Source of the DNA: Acidiferrobacter sp.
GTDB lineage: Bacteria; Pseudomonadota; Gammaproteobacteria; Acidiferrobacterales; Acidiferrobacteraceae
NCBI GenBank assembly: GCA_027335965.1
Contig: DAHWGZ010000008.1
Coordinates: 1-25,825, forward strand
Length of the DNA stretch: 25,825 bases
Direction of reading: 5' to 3'
The notes below the pieces were generated by a model. It made no database searches, was not told the DNA's origin, and saw only the letters and a program-made list of their open reading frames with translations. This document shows, in pieces, positions 1 through 12,533 of this stretch. The position numbers and the translations under genes were made by a program. Positions within the stretch are counted from its first letter, which is position 1; each line of letters starts with the position of its first letter.

Positions 1-1868
1 CCCGCCGTAAGCCCGGCTCCCGCCTGCCACAGCCCCCAACGGACCTCCCAGGGACCAAGCCGCCCCCCGCCCGCCCTCGCGCGCGTCTCGTAGAGGGTGA
101 GGGGCGCGGGACCCGGGCGATCCGGCATGACGACCTCCTCGTCCCCCAGGTTCGCCGCCAGTTGCAGCCGCGCGCCATCGGCAAAGCGCCAGCCGACGGC
201 GAGGCCGCGCGCCCCGAAGCGCTCGAAGCCCCAGGCGCGCACCGGGCCCGCGACAAGGCGCGGGGCAATCTCGCGCGCGCGGGTTGCGAGCAGCTCGCGA
301 TGGAACGCGAGCCAATCCCGGCCCGGCGGGCGCGAGGCCTCCGTCCAGTCGAGCCGGCTCCTGGCCCACGTCGCGGGGCTGTTGGGATCGGGGATATGCG
401 CGCGGCGCGATTCGTCGGCAAACTGCGGGAAGCGCGCGAATTCCCGGCGCCGCCCCTCGGTCACGGCGCGCGCGAGTTCGAGCCCGAAGTCACAAAAAAA
501 CAAAAACGGCCGGCCGCAGGCGAATTCCTCGCCCATGAACAGCAGGGGCGGCGAGGGCGCGAGCAGCAGCACCGCGGTCGCCGCGCGCACCGCCGCGGCC
601 GAGGCCAGCGCCGTAATGCGCTCCCCCATGGCGCGGTTGCCGATCTGATCATGGTTTTGCAGAAATCCCACGAACGCCGTCGGCGCGAGCCCCTGCGTGG
701 ATTCGCCGCGCGGCCCCTGGTGGACCGCCGACCACTCCCCCTGGTAGGCGAAGCCCTCGGTCAGGCAGCGGCCCAGCCATCGCGCCGGGTCCTCCGCGTA
801 GTCCGCGTAATAGCCATCGCGCTCGCCTGTCACAAGCACATGCAAGACGTGATGGATGTCATCGTTCCATTGCGCGGTGAACCCCTGGGGCCCGTCGCTG
901 CCGTTCAAGTGGCGGGCCTCGTTCTTCTCGTTTTCCAGCACCAGGTGGATGTGGCGATCGCGCCCACGCAGCGGCGCCACGGCCTCGGCGATGGCGGTCA
1001 ATATCGATTGGGGCGAATCGTCGATGATGGCGTGCACGGCATCGAAACGCAGGCCGTCGCAATGGTACTCCTGAAGCCAGTAGCGCGCGTTTGCCATGAA
1101 GTAGGCGCGCACCGCGGCGCTGCTTGGTCCGTCGAAGTTTATGGCATCGCCCCACGGCGTATGGTGGCGCGAGGTGAAGAACTCGGGGGCATAGACGCCG
1201 AGATAGTTGCCATCCGGCCCAAAGTGGTTATAGACGACGTCGATGAACACCATGAGCCCCAGACCATGGGCGGCGACGATCAGGGCCTTCAAGTCCTCCG
1301 GGCGGCCATAACGGCTGTCCGGGGCGAACGGCAACACGCCGTCATAGCCCCAGTTGGCGCGCCCCGGAAAATCGGCGAGCGGCATGAGCTCTATGGCCGT
1401 CACCCCAAGCGACGCGAGCCGCGGCAAAAGCGCCATGGCGCCGGCGAAGGTCCCCTCGGGGCTGAAAGTGCCGACATGAAGCTCATAGATCACGGCCTCG
1501 CCCCACGGGCGGCCGCGCCACCCGCCGTCGGCCCACGCGAACGCCCGCGCGTCCACGACCTCGCTTGGTCCATGCACGTCCTGCGGCTGAAAGCGCGAGG
1601 CCGGATCCGGGACCGCGAGGCCGCCGTCGATGCGGTAACGATACCGGCTGCCCGGACGCGCCTGCGGGCTCGTGACCTGGAACCAGCCCTCCTCCAGGGC
1701 CTCCATGGGGAGCACGCCCCCGCCCTCCTCCAGCACCACGTCGACTTCGCGCGCCGCCGGCGCCCAAAGCCGAAAGCACACCCCGCCCTCGACGCACTCG
1801 GCCCCGAAACCCAAGGGTTCGTGACGCCTGGCCGCCTGCGCGGCGCGCGTGTCCTTGTGAGCCGTCAT
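1..1868 (-). CDS. treZ: malto-oligosyltrehalose trehalohydrolase TreZ (3' end outside window)
   Basis: Hydrolyses the terminal maltooligosyl-trehalose bond and releases free trehalose; in the cytoplasm it works after TreY, which is not in this window. The reading frame stays open from ATG 1868 to the left edge (622 codons), so only the extreme C-terminus is missing; family members are about 600 residues. GH13 motifs are in order: DVVYNH, then GLRFDAVHAI with nucleophile D276, LVLENEKNE with acid/base E312, the TreZ-like stretch WNDDIHH, and FLQNHDQIGNRA with D407. An N-terminal beta-sandwich (about residues 14-100) precedes the barrel. The start is set by GGGAGG six bases upstream of the ATG, 36 nt after the glgX stop. 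It is the last visible gene of the glgB operon. The identification is firm; whether treY follows cannot be seen. Confidence 0.95.
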   Translation of the reverse strand, partial: MTAHKDTRAAQAARRHEPLGFGAECVEGGVCFRLWAPAAREVDVVLEEGGGVLPMEALEEGWFQVTSPQARPGSRYRYRIDGGLAVPDPASRFQPQDVHGPSEVVDARAFAWADGGWRGRPWGEAVIYELHVGTFSPEGTFAGAMALLPRLASLGVTAIELMPLADFPGRANWGYDGVLPFAPDSRYGRPEDLKALIVAAHGLGLMVFIDVVYNHFGPDGNYLGVYAPEFFTSRHHTPWGDAINFDGPSSAAVRAYFMANARYWLQEYHCDGLRFDAVHAIIDDSPQSILTAIAEAVAPLRGRDRHIHLVLENEKNEARHLNGSDGPQGFTAQWNDDIHHVLHVLVTGERDGYYADYAEDPARWLGRCLTEGFAYQGEWSAVHQGPRGESTQGLAPTAFVGFLQNHDQIGNRAMGERITALASAAAVRAATAVLLLAPSPPLLFMGEEFACGRPFLFFCDFGLELARAVTEGRRREFARFPQFADESRRAHIPDPNSPATWARSRLDWTEASRPPGRDWLAFHRELLATRAREIAPRLVAGPVRAWGFERFGARGLAVGWRFADGARLQLAANLGDEEVVMPDRPGPAPLTLYETRARAGGGRLGPWEVRWGLWQAGAGLTA

Positions 1869-1904
1869 GGCGCCTCCCGCGCGAATGTCGCGATCATCAT
1901 CGAT

Positions 1905-4079
<2,175 letters not shown>

Positions 4080-4089
4080 CGCGGCGCCC

Positions 4090-4791
4090 TCACCGTCGAC
4101 CCGTCCCTTCGCCGATGCCCTGCGGATGCTCGCGCGGCCAATCGCGCTCCAGGACATGCGCCGCCCAGCGCCGGCCGCCGAGGCCGAAGGCCAAGGCCGC
4201 CGCCAGCGTCACCCCGCCGAGAATGATGAGAAAGGAGTCGCGTATGAGCCCCTGGCCTATATGGAGCTCATCGAGCGCCATGAGCACCACGAACGCGATC
4301 ACGACCGAGCGCATCAGCCGCCCGAGCAGCGGGGCGTCGGCGAGTCCCAGGCCGTTTCCGTACATCGTCACCGATTGCGCCACGAAGCGCGCGAAGTACA
4401 AGCCGGCCGTGAGTATCAGGAGCGCCATCATGAGACGCGGGATATAGAGGGCGATGCGCATGCCCACGGCGGCGCCCGCCGACAGGCCGGCGATGTCGAG
4501 GGCCCAGATGATCGCGATCAGCATGACGAGCGCGGCCACGAGCATCCCCATGAGGCCGGTGGTGTCGGTCCCGGCGCCGCCCGCGCTCAACAATCCATCG
4601 AGCCCGGCGCGTTCCGTCACGATATGAAAATTCATGGCGCGCAGGGTCTTTATGGCGACGAACCGCAGAAAGCGGGCCGCCAGCCACCCGCCGCCCAGAA
4701 TGCCAAGCGCCACAAGAATGGGTGGCAACCACCGCTGCCACTGCCAGACGATCGCCGGCAGGGGCGCGAGCGCCTCGTGTAGGATAGTCAT
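4090..4791 (-). CDS. small MscS-like multi-pass membrane protein (conserved TM-helix family), no cytoplasmic beta-domain
   Basis: A 233-residue integral inner-membrane protein with about five hydrophobic segments (roughly residues 21-45, 78-100, 109-135, 155-170 and 180-200). The last one ends in a glycine/alanine-rich stretch (GGVTLAAALAFGLGG) like the pore helix of MscS-type channels and the 'conserved TM helix' proteins (PF05552). The chain stops about 20 residues later, so the MscS cytoplasmic beta-domain is absent. ATG 4791 is chosen because a strong AAGGAGG lies 8 nt upstream; the in-frame ATG at 4821 would translate the Shine-Dalgarno itself. It sits between treS-mak (89-nt gap) and glgX (10-nt gap) in one operon, which suggests a link to osmolyte release or sensing. 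Function is inferred; it could also be a plain membrane scaffold. Confidence 0.75.
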   Translation of the reverse strand: MTILHEALAPLPAIVWQWQRWLPPILVALGILGGGWLAARFLRFVAIKTLRAMNFHIVTERAGLDGLLSAGGAGTDTTGLMGMLVAALVMLIAIIWALDIAGLSAGAAVGMRIALYIPRLMMALLILTAGLYFARFVAQSVTMYGNGLGLADAPLLGRLMRSVVIAFVVLMALDELHIGQGLIRDSFLIILGGVTLAAALAFGLGGRRWAAHVLERDWPREHPQGIGEGTGRR

Positions 4792-4880
4792 GATGTCAGC
4801 CTCCTTCTCCTTATGAATCACCCAACGCCCCGATCCCGGACCCTCCCCAGGGGGCGTCGGCCTCGGGCGTCTTTGTGAAT

Positions 4881-7800
4881 CTATGCGCCTGACGAGTCCT
4901 GCGCCACGGTCTCGCGATCAAGGCCCTGCAAAAGCCCTTGCAGGGGGATCGCGAGCGCCTGAGGACGGTTGTTCATCTCGTAACGCAATTCATAAAAGGC
5001 CTTCTCCAGGATGAAGAGCTGCAACCAATCCGCGGCCTCGGCAAAGCGGCTCCAGAGGCTCGTGGTCTCCATGGCCGCGGCATAGGAGGCGACGAATGCC
5101 GCGGACGTGGCCTGCTCCCAGGCCCGGGCGTGCGGCAGCAACGTCGCCCTGTGCTCGGCCTGCCCGGCGGTGACGCGGTCAAGCACGGTATACAGGGCAT
5201 AACTGAACGATCGCAGCATGCCCGCCACGTCGCGCAACGGCGTGTGCTTGCGCCGGCGCTCGGAGAACGGGCGCCCGGGCTCGCCCTCGAAATCGGTGAT
5301 CGCGAAATCGTTTTTCTGAAGCAGCACCTGCCCCAGGTGGAAGTCTCCATGGTAGCGGATCTTCTGTCCCACGGTCGGCGCGGATAGCGCGGCGCGCGCG
5401 AGGAACGTCTCGCGGGCGCCGAGCACGGCCCTGGCGTCCCTTTCGACCTCGGGGGAGAGGCCCTCAAGCCGCGCCGCCAACATGTCGAAGGTCTCCTCCA
5501 TCTCGGCGCGCACCCCCGCCGCCCACAGCGCCCCCTCGTCTTGGGCGAGCGGTTCGGGATCGAAGGCCGGATCGCCGTAGGGCGTGGCCAAGGCCTGATG
5601 CATCTGCGCGGTGCGCAGGGCGAGCGTGCGCACGAGCGCGAGATAGCCGCCATGCACCTCCTCGCTATCTCCGGTCGGACCCGCGCCATGCAGGCACAGC
5701 TCGAGATGGTTGTCGAGATAGTTCAGGGTATAGTCCCAGCCGTCCCCCTGGTTCTCGACATAGGCCTGCAGCAGCGCCAGCGTGATGACGCCGCCCGCGG
5801 CCGGCCGGTACTCGAGGGTCCCGAGCACCGGCACGCTATGGCGAAAACCCGCCACGTCGTACAGGAACCGGCCCATCTCGGCCTCCGGGTTGATACCCTC
5901 CTGCAATCGCCGATAACCCTTCAGGAACAAGCGCTCGCCGATCGCCACCGCCGTGTTGCTGCTGTGTGTGTTGGGATGGCGGACCGGCTCGTCGGCCGCC
6001 ACCGGCGTCTCGAGCGTGCCCACCGCCACCCCGTGCACGGCCCCGCCATCGCCCACGAAGGCCAGCCCCTGGCGCATCACCCCGACGAGCCCGCGGCAGA
6101 AGGCGTCGTCGGCAAAGGCGTCGCCCAAGATGCCAAGCGTCGCCTGTTGGCGCACGCGCGCCACGGAAAGCGGCAGGACCGCGCGCATGCGCGCCTCGTT
6201 GTCGTGCTCCCACAACAGCGATAGCGGCACGAAATAGCGGCCCCCGGATGCCCCTTCCCCGGGCTCCCCCACATCCGCGATCATGAAGAAAAACTGCCCG
6301 TCGGATCCCACCCATTCGGCGGTCTCGCTCATGACGACCCGTCTCGGCACCACGCCCTTCTCGGCAAACCAGCGCTGCGCGATCAGAAAGCGCGGCAAGG
6401 CATCCCGCTCCCATTGCTCGCGCACGCGGTCGGCCATGGCCATGCGCCACGGCACCACGCGCTCGCGAAACAGGCTGCGCCATCCATCGAACAGCACGAG
6501 CAGCGGCAACTCCTCGGGGGGCAGGCGCTCCTCGTGCCAGGCCGGGACCTCGCCGCCCGCGGCGAGCCGAAACCAATAGAAGCCATGGCCGTGGAGCGTC
6601 AAAAGATAGGGGAGGTCGCCGATCGGCGGGAATGGGGTGCGCCCCAAAAGCTCGATCGGCACGCGCCCCTTGTAGGCCGACAGATCGAGCTCCACGGGCT
6701 GCGCGGAGCGCGACAGATTGGCGACGCACAGGATCGTCTCGTCGCCATAGGCGCGCACATAGGCGAGGATCTTGCGGTTGCCGGGCTCCAGGAACACGAG
6801 CGCGCCACGCCCGAACACCTTCGTGCTCTTTCTGATCGTGAGCATGCGCCGCGTCCAGTTCAACAAAGACGAGGGATCGCGCGCCTGCGCCTCGACATTC
6901 ACCGCGCCATAGCCATAAATGGGATCCATGATCGGCGGCAGGAACAGGCGCTGCGGATCGGCGCGCGAGAAGCCGGCGTTGCGGTCCGGGCTCCACTGCA
7001 TGGGGGTGCGCACGCCATTGCGGTCGCCCAGGTAAATGTTGTCGCCCATGCCGATCTCGTCGCCATAGTAGATGATCGGCGATCCGGGCATGGAAAACAG
7101 CAGGCTGTTCATGAGCCGGATCTTGTCGAAGTCATTGTCCATGAGCGGCGCGAGCCGGCGGCGTATCCCGAGGTTCAAGCGCGCCTTCTGGTCGGCGGCG
7201 TACATCTGGTACATGTAGTCACGCTCGTTGTTCGTGACCATCTCGAGGGTGAGTTCGTCGTGGTTGCGCAGGAAGATCGCCCACTGGCAGGTCTCGGGGA
7301 TGTCCGGCGTCTGCTTCATGATCTCGACGATCGGGTGCCGATCCTCCTGGGCTATGGCCATGTACATCCGCGGCATGAGCGGAAAGTGATAGGCCATATG
7401 GCACTCGTCGCCCCCGCCGAAGTAGTCGCGCACGTCCTCCGGCCACTGATTGGCCTCGGCGAGCAGCATGCGATTCTCGTAGCGCTGGTCGATGACCGAG
7501 CGCATGTAGCGCACGACCGCGTGGGTCTCCGGCAGATTCTCGTTGCTCGTCCCCTCGCGCACGCAGAGATAAGGAATGGCGTCGAGGCGCAGGCCGTCGA
7601 CGCCAAGACCTAGCCAAAACTCCATGACCCGCACCACCGCCTTCACCACGTGCGGGTTGTTGTGGTTGAGATCCGGCTGGTGAAAGAAGAAGCGATGCCA
7701 ATAGTACGCGTGAGCGGCATCATCCCACGCCCAGTTCGACTTCTCGCTGTCGGTGAATATGATGCGCGTATCCTCGAACTTCTTCGCGGTATCGCTCCAC

Positions 7801-8222
7801 ACGTAGAAGTCGCGCTTGGGCGAGCCCGCGGGGGCATGGCGCGCCGCCTGAAACCAGGGGTGCTGGTCGGAGGTGTGGTTTATGACGAGCTCGGTGATGA
7901 CCCGCAGCCCCCGCTCATGGGCGGCGCGCACGAATTGCAGGAAATCGCGGCGCGTCCCATAGTCGGGATGGACGTTGCGGTAATCGGCGATGTCATAGCC
8001 GTCGTCGCGCATGGGGGACGGGTAGAAAGGCAGGACCCACAGGGTGTCGACGCCCAGGTCCTGCAGATAATCGAGCTTCTCGGTGAGCCCCGCGAAATCG
8101 CCGATGCCATCGCCATTGCCGTCGAAGAAGGCGCGCACATGCAATTCGTAGATGACCGCGTCCTTGTACCAAAGCGGATCATCCGCTATCTGAGATTCCC
8201 CGCTTTTTGCTCTTCTCTGCAT
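4881..8222 (-). CDS. treS: trehalose synthase-maltokinase fusion (TreS-Mak)
   Basis: A bifunctional enzyme of 1113 residues. The N-terminal part (about 1-560) is a GH13 trehalose synthase that interconverts trehalose and maltose: [20 protein letters not shown] (nucleophile D214), [11 protein letters not shown] (E256), [13 protein letters not shown] (D322) and [12 protein letters not shown]. The C-terminal part (about 650-1113) is a maltokinase of the aminoglycoside-phosphotransferase fold: an N-cap containing [12 protein letters not shown], then [12 protein letters not shown] (catalytic D960) and ITDFEGEP (metal-binding D977). It phosphorylates maltose with ATP and hands maltose-1-phosphate to GlgE. 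The full open frame extends upstream to 8354 inside glgE, but the first TreS-like residues follow ATG 8222, seven nt after the glgE stop. No clear Shine-Dalgarno precedes it, so translational coupling to glgE is likely. This fusion is known in proteobacterial GlgE pathways. Confidence 0.96.
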   Translation of the reverse strand: MQRRAKSGESQIADDPLWYKDAVIYELHVRAFFDGNGDGIGDFAGLTEKLDYLQDLGVDTLWVLPFYPSPMRDDGYDIADYRNVHPDYGTRRDFLQFVRAAHERGLRVITELVINHTSDQHPWFQAARHAPAGSPKRDFYVWSDTAKKFEDTRIIFTDSEKSNWAWDDAAHAYYWHRFFFHQPDLNHNNPHVVKAVVRVMEFWLGLGVDGLRLDAIPYLCVREGTSNENLPETHAVVRYMRSVIDQRYENRMLLAEANQWPEDVRDYFGGGDECHMAYHFPLMPRMYMAIAQEDRHPIVEIMKQTPDIPETCQWAIFLRNHDELTLEMVTNNERDYMYQMYAADQKARLNLGIRRRLAPLMDNDFDKIRLMNSLLFSMPGSPIIYYGDEIGMGDNIYLGDRNGVRTPMQWSPDRNAGFSRADPQRLFLPPIMDPIYGYGAVNVEAQARDPSSLLNWTRRMLTIRKSTKVFGRGALVFLEPGNRKILAYVRAYGDETILCVANLSRSAQPVELDLSAYKGRVPIELLGRTPFPPIGDLPYLLTLHGHGFYWFRLAAGGEVPAWHEERLPPEELPLLVLFDGWRSLFRERVVPWRMAMADRVREQWERDALPRFLIAQRWFAEKGVVPRRVVMSETAEWVGSDGQFFFMIADVGEPGEGASGGRYFVPLSLLWEHDNEARMRAVLPLSVARVRQQATLGILGDAFADDAFCRGLVGVMRQGLAFVGDGGAVHGVAVGTLETPVAADEPVRHPNTHSSNTAVAIGERLFLKGYRRLQEGINPEAEMGRFLYDVAGFRHSVPVLGTLEYRPAAGGVITLALLQAYVENQGDGWDYTLNYLDNHLELCLHGAGPTGDSEEVHGGYLALVRTLALRTAQMHQALATPYGDPAFDPEPLAQDEGALWAAGVRAEMEETFDMLAARLEGLSPEVERDARAVLGARETFLARAALSAPTVGQKIRYHGDFHLGQVLLQKNDFAITDFEGEPGRPFSERRRKHTPLRDVAGMLRSFSYALYTVLDRVTAGQAEHRATLLPHARAWEQATSAAFVASYAAAMETTSLWSRFAEAADWLQLFILEKAFYELRYEMNNRPQALAIPLQGLLQGLDRETVAQDSSGA

Positions 8223-8229
8223 GAATGCC

Positions 8230-10242
8230 CTAGGAGTAGTAATCGAAATCGTGCTCGGTGCCGACATAGCCGCGCGGGCGGAATATGTGCGCCGGCATCT
8301 GCTCAGGCGCGAGTTCCACGTAATGGCGGCCACCGCTCCACAGGTAGCGCGCATCCGACAGCAGGTCGTGCATCTGCACCGCCCGATCGGCGCGCGCGCC
8401 CGGGACCTGCGCCGGCCACTCGATCCATCCGGACTGGCGGTGATGGGGATCGAGATTCACCACCACCAGAATGACCGAGGCGCCATCCTCGGAGGTCTTG
8501 CTGTAGGCGATCAGGTTGTCGTTATCGATGGCGTGGAACACGAGATGGCAATCGGTCTTGAGCGCCGGATGCGCGCGGCGTATGGCGTTGACGCGCGCGA
8601 TGATCGGCTGCAGGCCGTCGGGTCGGGCGACATCCCAGGTACGCCGCTCGTACTTCTCGGAGTCCCGGTACTCCTCGCTGCCCGGCTCGCGCGGCACCGA
8701 CTCCATGAGCTCGAAGGCCGGCCCATAGAGGCCATAGTTGGCGCTCAGGGTCGCGGCCAGCACCAGGCGGGCGATGAACGCCGCGCGCGGCGCATGCTGC
8801 AGATAGGGGGGCAGGATGTCGGGGGTGTTCGGCCAGACGTGGGGCCTAAAATACTCGCGGCCCGGTCCTTGGGTCAGTTCGGTGAAATACGCGATCAGTT
8901 CGTGCTTGCTGTTGCGCCACGTGAAATAGGTATAGGAGTGCGTGAACCCGAGCTTGGCGAGCCTGTGCATCACCTTGGGACGCGTGAAGGCCTCGGCCAG
9001 AAACAGCACATCGGGGTATTCGGCGCGGACCGCGCCTATGAGCCATTCCCAGAAGGCGAAGGTCTTGGTGTGGGGGTTGTCGACCCGGAAGATGCGCACC
9101 CCGGCGTCGATCCAGAACAGCACGATGCCCTTCAGTTCCCGCCAGAGGGCCTGCCAGTCCTCGGTCTCGAAGTCCAGCGGATAGATGTCCTGGTATTTCT
9201 TCGGGGGGTTCTCGGCAAACTGGATGCTGCCGTCCGGGCGATGGCGGAACCACTGCGGATGCTCGCTCACGTACGGATGGTCGGGGGCGCACTGAAAGGC
9301 GATGTCGAGCGCCACGGCAAGCCCGAGCCGCCCGGCCTCGGCGCAGAACGCGCGGAAATCCGCGAACGTGCCCAGGGCTTGGGCGACGGTCTTGTGGCCG
9401 CCCTCGGCGCTGCCGATCGCCCACGGGCTGCCGACATCGGCGGGATCATTGCTTGCGGTATTGTTCGGACCCTTGCGGCGCACGGCCCCGATCGGCGATA
9501 TCGGCGGCAGGTACACGACATCGAATCCCATGGCCGCCACGCGCCCCAGGATCGGGCCGGCATCGCGCAACCGTCCGCCGGCGGCCCCCCAGCGCGAGCG
9601 CGGAAAGAATTCATACCAGGCCGCGGCGCGCGCGCCCTCGGGGTCCACGCGCGCGGGAAGCTCGGGCGCCCACACCGTCTCGTGCGCGGGCTCTGAAAAC
9701 CGGTAAACCCGCTCGGCGAGCGCCTCGTCCAGCAGCGCGGCGCGCTTGTCGGCGACGGACGCCTCGCTCTCGAGCAGCGACCGGATCACGCGCAGCGGGC
9801 GCGCCTCGCGCGCCGGGGCGCGGTCCGCGGCGGCCACGATCAGAAGCACCGCCTGCTGAAAGACCAGGGCGAGGTCCGGGTCGTCGATGGGGCGACGCGC
9901 GAGCTCCTGGGCGAGCGAACCGAACCGGTCGATATGGGCGCGCACCGTGTAGTGATAGACGCCGAGCTCCGCGACCACGAAGCGTCCCTGATAGCGGTCG
10001 TTGCCAAGCGCGGTCATGCGCGTCGCGCTCACCGCGCGGCCGCCGGGCTTGCGCACGCATAACACGCAGGCCACGGCGTCGTGACCGTCGGCAAACACGT
10101 CGGCCTCCACGACCACGGTGTCGCCGATCACGCGCTTGATCGCAAAGCGCCCGCCGTCGACCGCCGGGGTCACGGCCTCGATCACCACCCGGGCCCGGCC
10201 GTCGGCCGGCGGGGGTGGCTCCTTGTTCGGACGCCGCGCCAT
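8230..10242 (-). CDS. glgE: alpha-1,4-glucan:maltose-1-phosphate maltosyltransferase GlgE
   Basis: Transfers maltosyl units from maltose-1-phosphate to the non-reducing ends of alpha-1,4-glucan, the polymerising step of the GlgE pathway (GH13 subfamily 3). The 670-residue product has an N-terminal beta-sandwich and helical region (about 1-190), then [24 protein letters not shown], the diagnostic FRVDNPHTK with nucleophile D388, [10 protein letters not shown] with acid/base E417, and NTPDIL. These match GlgE, where the VDNPHTK motif separates it from amylases. The open frame continues 53 codons upstream, but that part overlaps glgB; ATG 10242 lies one nt after the glgB stop (TAG-C-ATG), so coupling with glgB is expected. 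The following gene, treS-mak, makes its substrate. The call is firm. Confidence 0.97.
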   Translation of the reverse strand: MARRPNKEPPPPADGRARVVIEAVTPAVDGGRFAIKRVIGDTVVVEADVFADGHDAVACVLCVRKPGGRAVSATRMTALGNDRYQGRFVVAELGVYHYTVRAHIDRFGSLAQELARRPIDDPDLALVFQQAVLLIVAAADRAPAREARPLRVIRSLLESEASVADKRAALLDEALAERVYRFSEPAHETVWAPELPARVDPEGARAAAWYEFFPRSRWGAAGGRLRDAGPILGRVAAMGFDVVYLPPISPIGAVRRKGPNNTASNDPADVGSPWAIGSAEGGHKTVAQALGTFADFRAFCAEAGRLGLAVALDIAFQCAPDHPYVSEHPQWFRHRPDGSIQFAENPPKKYQDIYPLDFETEDWQALWRELKGIVLFWIDAGVRIFRVDNPHTKTFAFWEWLIGAVRAEYPDVLFLAEAFTRPKVMHRLAKLGFTHSYTYFTWRNSKHELIAYFTELTQGPGREYFRPHVWPNTPDILPPYLQHAPRAAFIARLVLAATLSANYGLYGPAFELMESVPREPGSEEYRDSEKYERRTWDVARPDGLQPIIARVNAIRRAHPALKTDCHLVFHAIDNDNLIAYSKTSEDGASVILVVVNLDPHHRQSGWIEWPAQVPGARADRAVQMHDLLSDARYLWSGGRHYVELAPEQMPAHIFRPRGYVGTEHDFDYYS

Positions 10243-10243
10243 G

Positions 10244-12190
10244 CTAGCCGTCCGATCCCGGCCGCGCCGGGGCCTTGAGCACGAGCACCGAAAGGGGCGG
10301 CAGCACGAGATTGAGCGACTGCAGCGCGCCATGCGCCGCCACCGGGGCCGTGGCGAGCCCGCCCAAGTTGCCCTGCCCGCTGCCGCCGTAGATCGTGGCA
10401 TCGGTGTTCAGGACCTCGCGCCAGAGGCCCGGCCGCATCACCCCGAGGCGATAGTTGTGGCGCGGCAGGGGCGTGAAATTGGCGACCACCAGCAAGGGCT
10501 CGCCCGCGGGTTCGGCGAGGCGGTAGAAGCTGATGACGCTCTGCTCCCAATCCCCGGTGTCCACCCAGCAAAAGCCCGCCGGCTCGGCGTCGGCCCGGTG
10601 CAGCGCGGGCTCCCCGCGGTACAGGGCGTTCAGCTCGCGCACCAGCCGCTGGATGCCGCGGTGCGGCTCATGATCGAGAAGATGCCAGTCGAGGCTGTCT
10701 TCGTGGGCCCACTCCCGCCACTGGGCGAACTCCGAGCCCATGAACAGGAGCTTCTTGCCGGGATGACAAAACATGTAGGCGAACAGCACGCGCAGATTGG
10801 CGAACCGCTGCCAGTCGTCGCCCGGCATCTTGGCGATCAGCGAGCGCTTGCCGTACACCACCTCGTCGTGCGAGAGCGGCAGCACGAAGTTTTCCTGAAA
10901 GGCGTACCACAGGCTGAACGTAAGCTGCCCCTGATGGTACTTGCGGTGGATGGGGTCCTTTTCCATGTAATCGAGCGTGTCATGCATCCAGCCCATATTC
11001 CATTTATAGCCGAACCCGAGCCCCCCGGCATAGACCGGCCGCGACACCTGCGGCCAGGCCGTGGACTCCTCGGCTATGGTCTGTGTGTCGGGATAATGCC
11101 GGTACACGGACTCGTTTAGCTCCTGCAGAAACTGGATCGCCTCGTCATTCTCCCGGCCGCCGTGGGCGTTCGGGATCCACTCCCCCGGCCCGCGCGCGTA
11201 ATCGCGGTAGAGCATCGATGCCACGCCATCGACGCGCAGGCCGTCGATGTGAAACCGATCGAGCCAATAAAGCGCGCTCGAGACCAATATCGAGCGCACC
11301 TCGTGACGACTATAGTTGAACAGGCTCGAGTGCCATTCCGGATGATAGCCGCGCCGCGGATCGGAATGCTCAAAAAGATGCGTGCCGTCGAAAAATCCAA
11401 GGCCATGAACATCCGTCGGAAAGTGCGAGGGGACCCAGTCCAGGATCACGCCGATGCCATGGCGATGGAGGGCATCTATCAGGTACATGAGATCATCGGG
11501 CGCGCCGAAACGCGCGGTGGGCGCGAAATACCCCGTGGTCTGATAGCCCCACGAGCCATAGAAGGGGTGTTCGGTGAGCGGCATGAATTCGACGTGAGTG
11601 AAGCCCATGTCGGCGACATACGATGGCAATTGCGCGGCGAGCTCGCGATAGCTCAGCCACCGCCCGCCGTGCTCGGGGACGCGACGCCAGGACCCGGCGT
11701 GGATCTCGTAGATGCTGACCGGCGCGTTCAGCGCGATGCGCTCGCCGCGGCTTGCCATCCACGCCTCGTCCTGCCAGGCATAAGCGCCATCGCACACCAC
11801 GGAGGCCGTGCGCGGTGGCAGCTCGCCGCGAAACGCGAACGGGTCGGCCTTTTCGACTTCATAGCCGCCATCGCGCGCGACGATGTGATATTTATAGAGC
11901 GCCCCGCGACCGATCCCGGGGATGAACCCCGCCCACAGGCCCGACCCGTCGTCGCGGACTTTGAGCGGATGGGCATCCTTTCGCCATCCGTTAAAATCGC
12001 CGATGACCGACACCGAGCGCGCGTTGGGCGCCCAGACCGCGAAATGCACGCCGGTCTCCGCCGCCACGCGCAACGGATGCGCGCCGAGCTTCTCGTAGAG
12101 CCGCACATGCCGTCCCTCGCGGAAGAGAAAGATGTCCTCCGGGCTGAACCACGCGTCCACACTGCCGCTCGCCCCCCTGCCGCCTGGCAT
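10244..12190 (-). CDS. glgB: 1,4-alpha-glucan branching enzyme GlgB
   Basis: Introduces alpha-1,6 branches into linear glucan made by GlgE or GlgA. The 648-residue product has a CBM48 domain (about 35-130: [23 protein letters not shown]) and a GH13 barrel with [23 protein letters not shown] (nucleophile D321), [15 protein letters not shown] (acid/base E374) and [12 protein letters not shown] (D442). It lacks the roughly 100-residue N1 module of the long GlgB form (E. coli type, about 730 residues), so it is the short form. ATG 12190 has GGGAGG seven nt upstream. It is the first gene of the six-gene minus-strand operon; a promoter lies at 12257-12285. N1 length in other GlgBs affects branch-chain length, so glycogen of this organism may differ in structure (inference). 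Confidence 0.97.
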   Translation of the reverse strand: MPGGRGASGSVDAWFSPEDIFLFREGRHVRLYEKLGAHPLRVAAETGVHFAVWAPNARSVSVIGDFNGWRKDAHPLKVRDDGSGLWAGFIPGIGRGALYKYHIVARDGGYEVEKADPFAFRGELPPRTASVVCDGAYAWQDEAWMASRGERIALNAPVSIYEIHAGSWRRVPEHGGRWLSYRELAAQLPSYVADMGFTHVEFMPLTEHPFYGSWGYQTTGYFAPTARFGAPDDLMYLIDALHRHGIGVILDWVPSHFPTDVHGLGFFDGTHLFEHSDPRRGYHPEWHSSLFNYSRHEVRSILVSSALYWLDRFHIDGLRVDGVASMLYRDYARGPGEWIPNAHGGRENDEAIQFLQELNESVYRHYPDTQTIAEESTAWPQVSRPVYAGGLGFGYKWNMGWMHDTLDYMEKDPIHRKYHQGQLTFSLWYAFQENFVLPLSHDEVVYGKRSLIAKMPGDDWQRFANLRVLFAYMFCHPGKKLLFMGSEFAQWREWAHEDSLDWHLLDHEPHRGIQRLVRELNALYRGEPALHRADAEPAGFCWVDTGDWEQSVISFYRLAEPAGEPLLVVANFTPLPRHNYRLGVMRPGLWREVLNTDATIYGGSGQGNLGGLATAPVAAHGALQSLNLVLPPLSVLVLKAPARPGSDG

Positions 12191-12256
12191 GCACTGCCCT
12201 CCCTTGCCGATTGCCGCGCGCCGGAAACGCGCGGGGTCGCGCTCATTTCTCGAGTC

Positions 12257-12285
12257 ATGTTACGGACCATGTCCGCCCATGACAA
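12257..12285 (-). promoter_or_regulatory. sigma-70-type promoter of the glgB-glgE-treS/mak operon with spacer palindrome
   Basis: On the minus strand, TTGTCA (12285-12280) is followed after exactly 17 nt by TAACAT (12262-12257). These match the -35 consensus at 5 of 6 and the -10 consensus at 4 of 6 positions. Transcription would start near 12250, about 60 nt before the glgB ATG. The spacer contains a perfect inverted repeat, CGGAC-CAT-GTCCG (12263-12275 on the plus strand), a plausible operator. The promoter is predicted from sequence only. Confidence 0.55.
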
Positions 12286-12429
12286 GTAGCGAAACGTCCG
12301 CCGCTCGCCGCGCGCCACGCGGGCCTCTTGCCCCATCGTTCGATGTCCGTAGGATGGTGCACGAGCCCCAATACGGGTCGGCGGCCCCACGCGACCCTTG
12401 AAGCCGCGCGAGGCCCGCCAGGATGGGGC

Positions 12430-12465
12430 GCGCCTTTCGGGCGGCGCTCCGTCCGCCGAAAGCGC
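12430..12465. repeat. bulged inverted repeat upstream of glgP
   Basis: The left arm reads GCGC-c-TTTCGG-g-CGG (12430-12444) and the right arm CCG-CCGAAA-GCGC (12453-12465). This gives 13 complementary pairs with two single-base bulges around an 8-nt centre. It lies 53-88 bp before the candidate glgP promoter, a position suited to an activator or repressor site. It is not an intrinsic terminator, because no gene reads into it with a following T-tract. Confidence 0.4.
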
Positions 12466-12517
12466 CTGCCATTTCCGGCGGTTGTATGATACGAGTTTAA
12501 GGGCGACGCGGTGCTTG

Positions 12518-12533
12518 TGGCATAATAGCTGCA
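12518..12533 (+). promoter_or_regulatory. candidate glgP promoter: extended -10 and/or sigma-54 -24/-12 element
   Basis: The sequence TGGCATAATAGCTGCA can be read in two ways. TGG followed by CATAAT is an extended -10 hexamer with no good -35 upstream. As a sigma-54 promoter, TGGCAT has its GG exactly ten bases from the GC of CTGCA; one base departs from TTGCA in the -12 block. Transcription would start near 12532-12545, leaving a leader of about 45-58 nt before the GTG at 12590. Which reading is right cannot be settled from sequence. Confidence 0.4.

Noticed and set aside
4792..4821. Upstream ATG start (4821) for the MscS-like gene
   Set aside because: The extra ten codons contain the Shine-Dalgarno of ATG 4791, so they are leader rather than coding sequence.
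4825..4857. Hairpin ACGCCCC/GGGGCGT between treS-mak and the MscS-like gene
   Set aside because: Only 7 bp with a 19-nt loop and no T-tract in the direction of transcription; too weak to call a terminator, so the operon is treated as continuous.
12485..12490. TATGAT as a -10 box for glgP
   Set aside because: No acceptable -35 at 15-19 nt and no TG extension; the element at 12518 is a better candidate.
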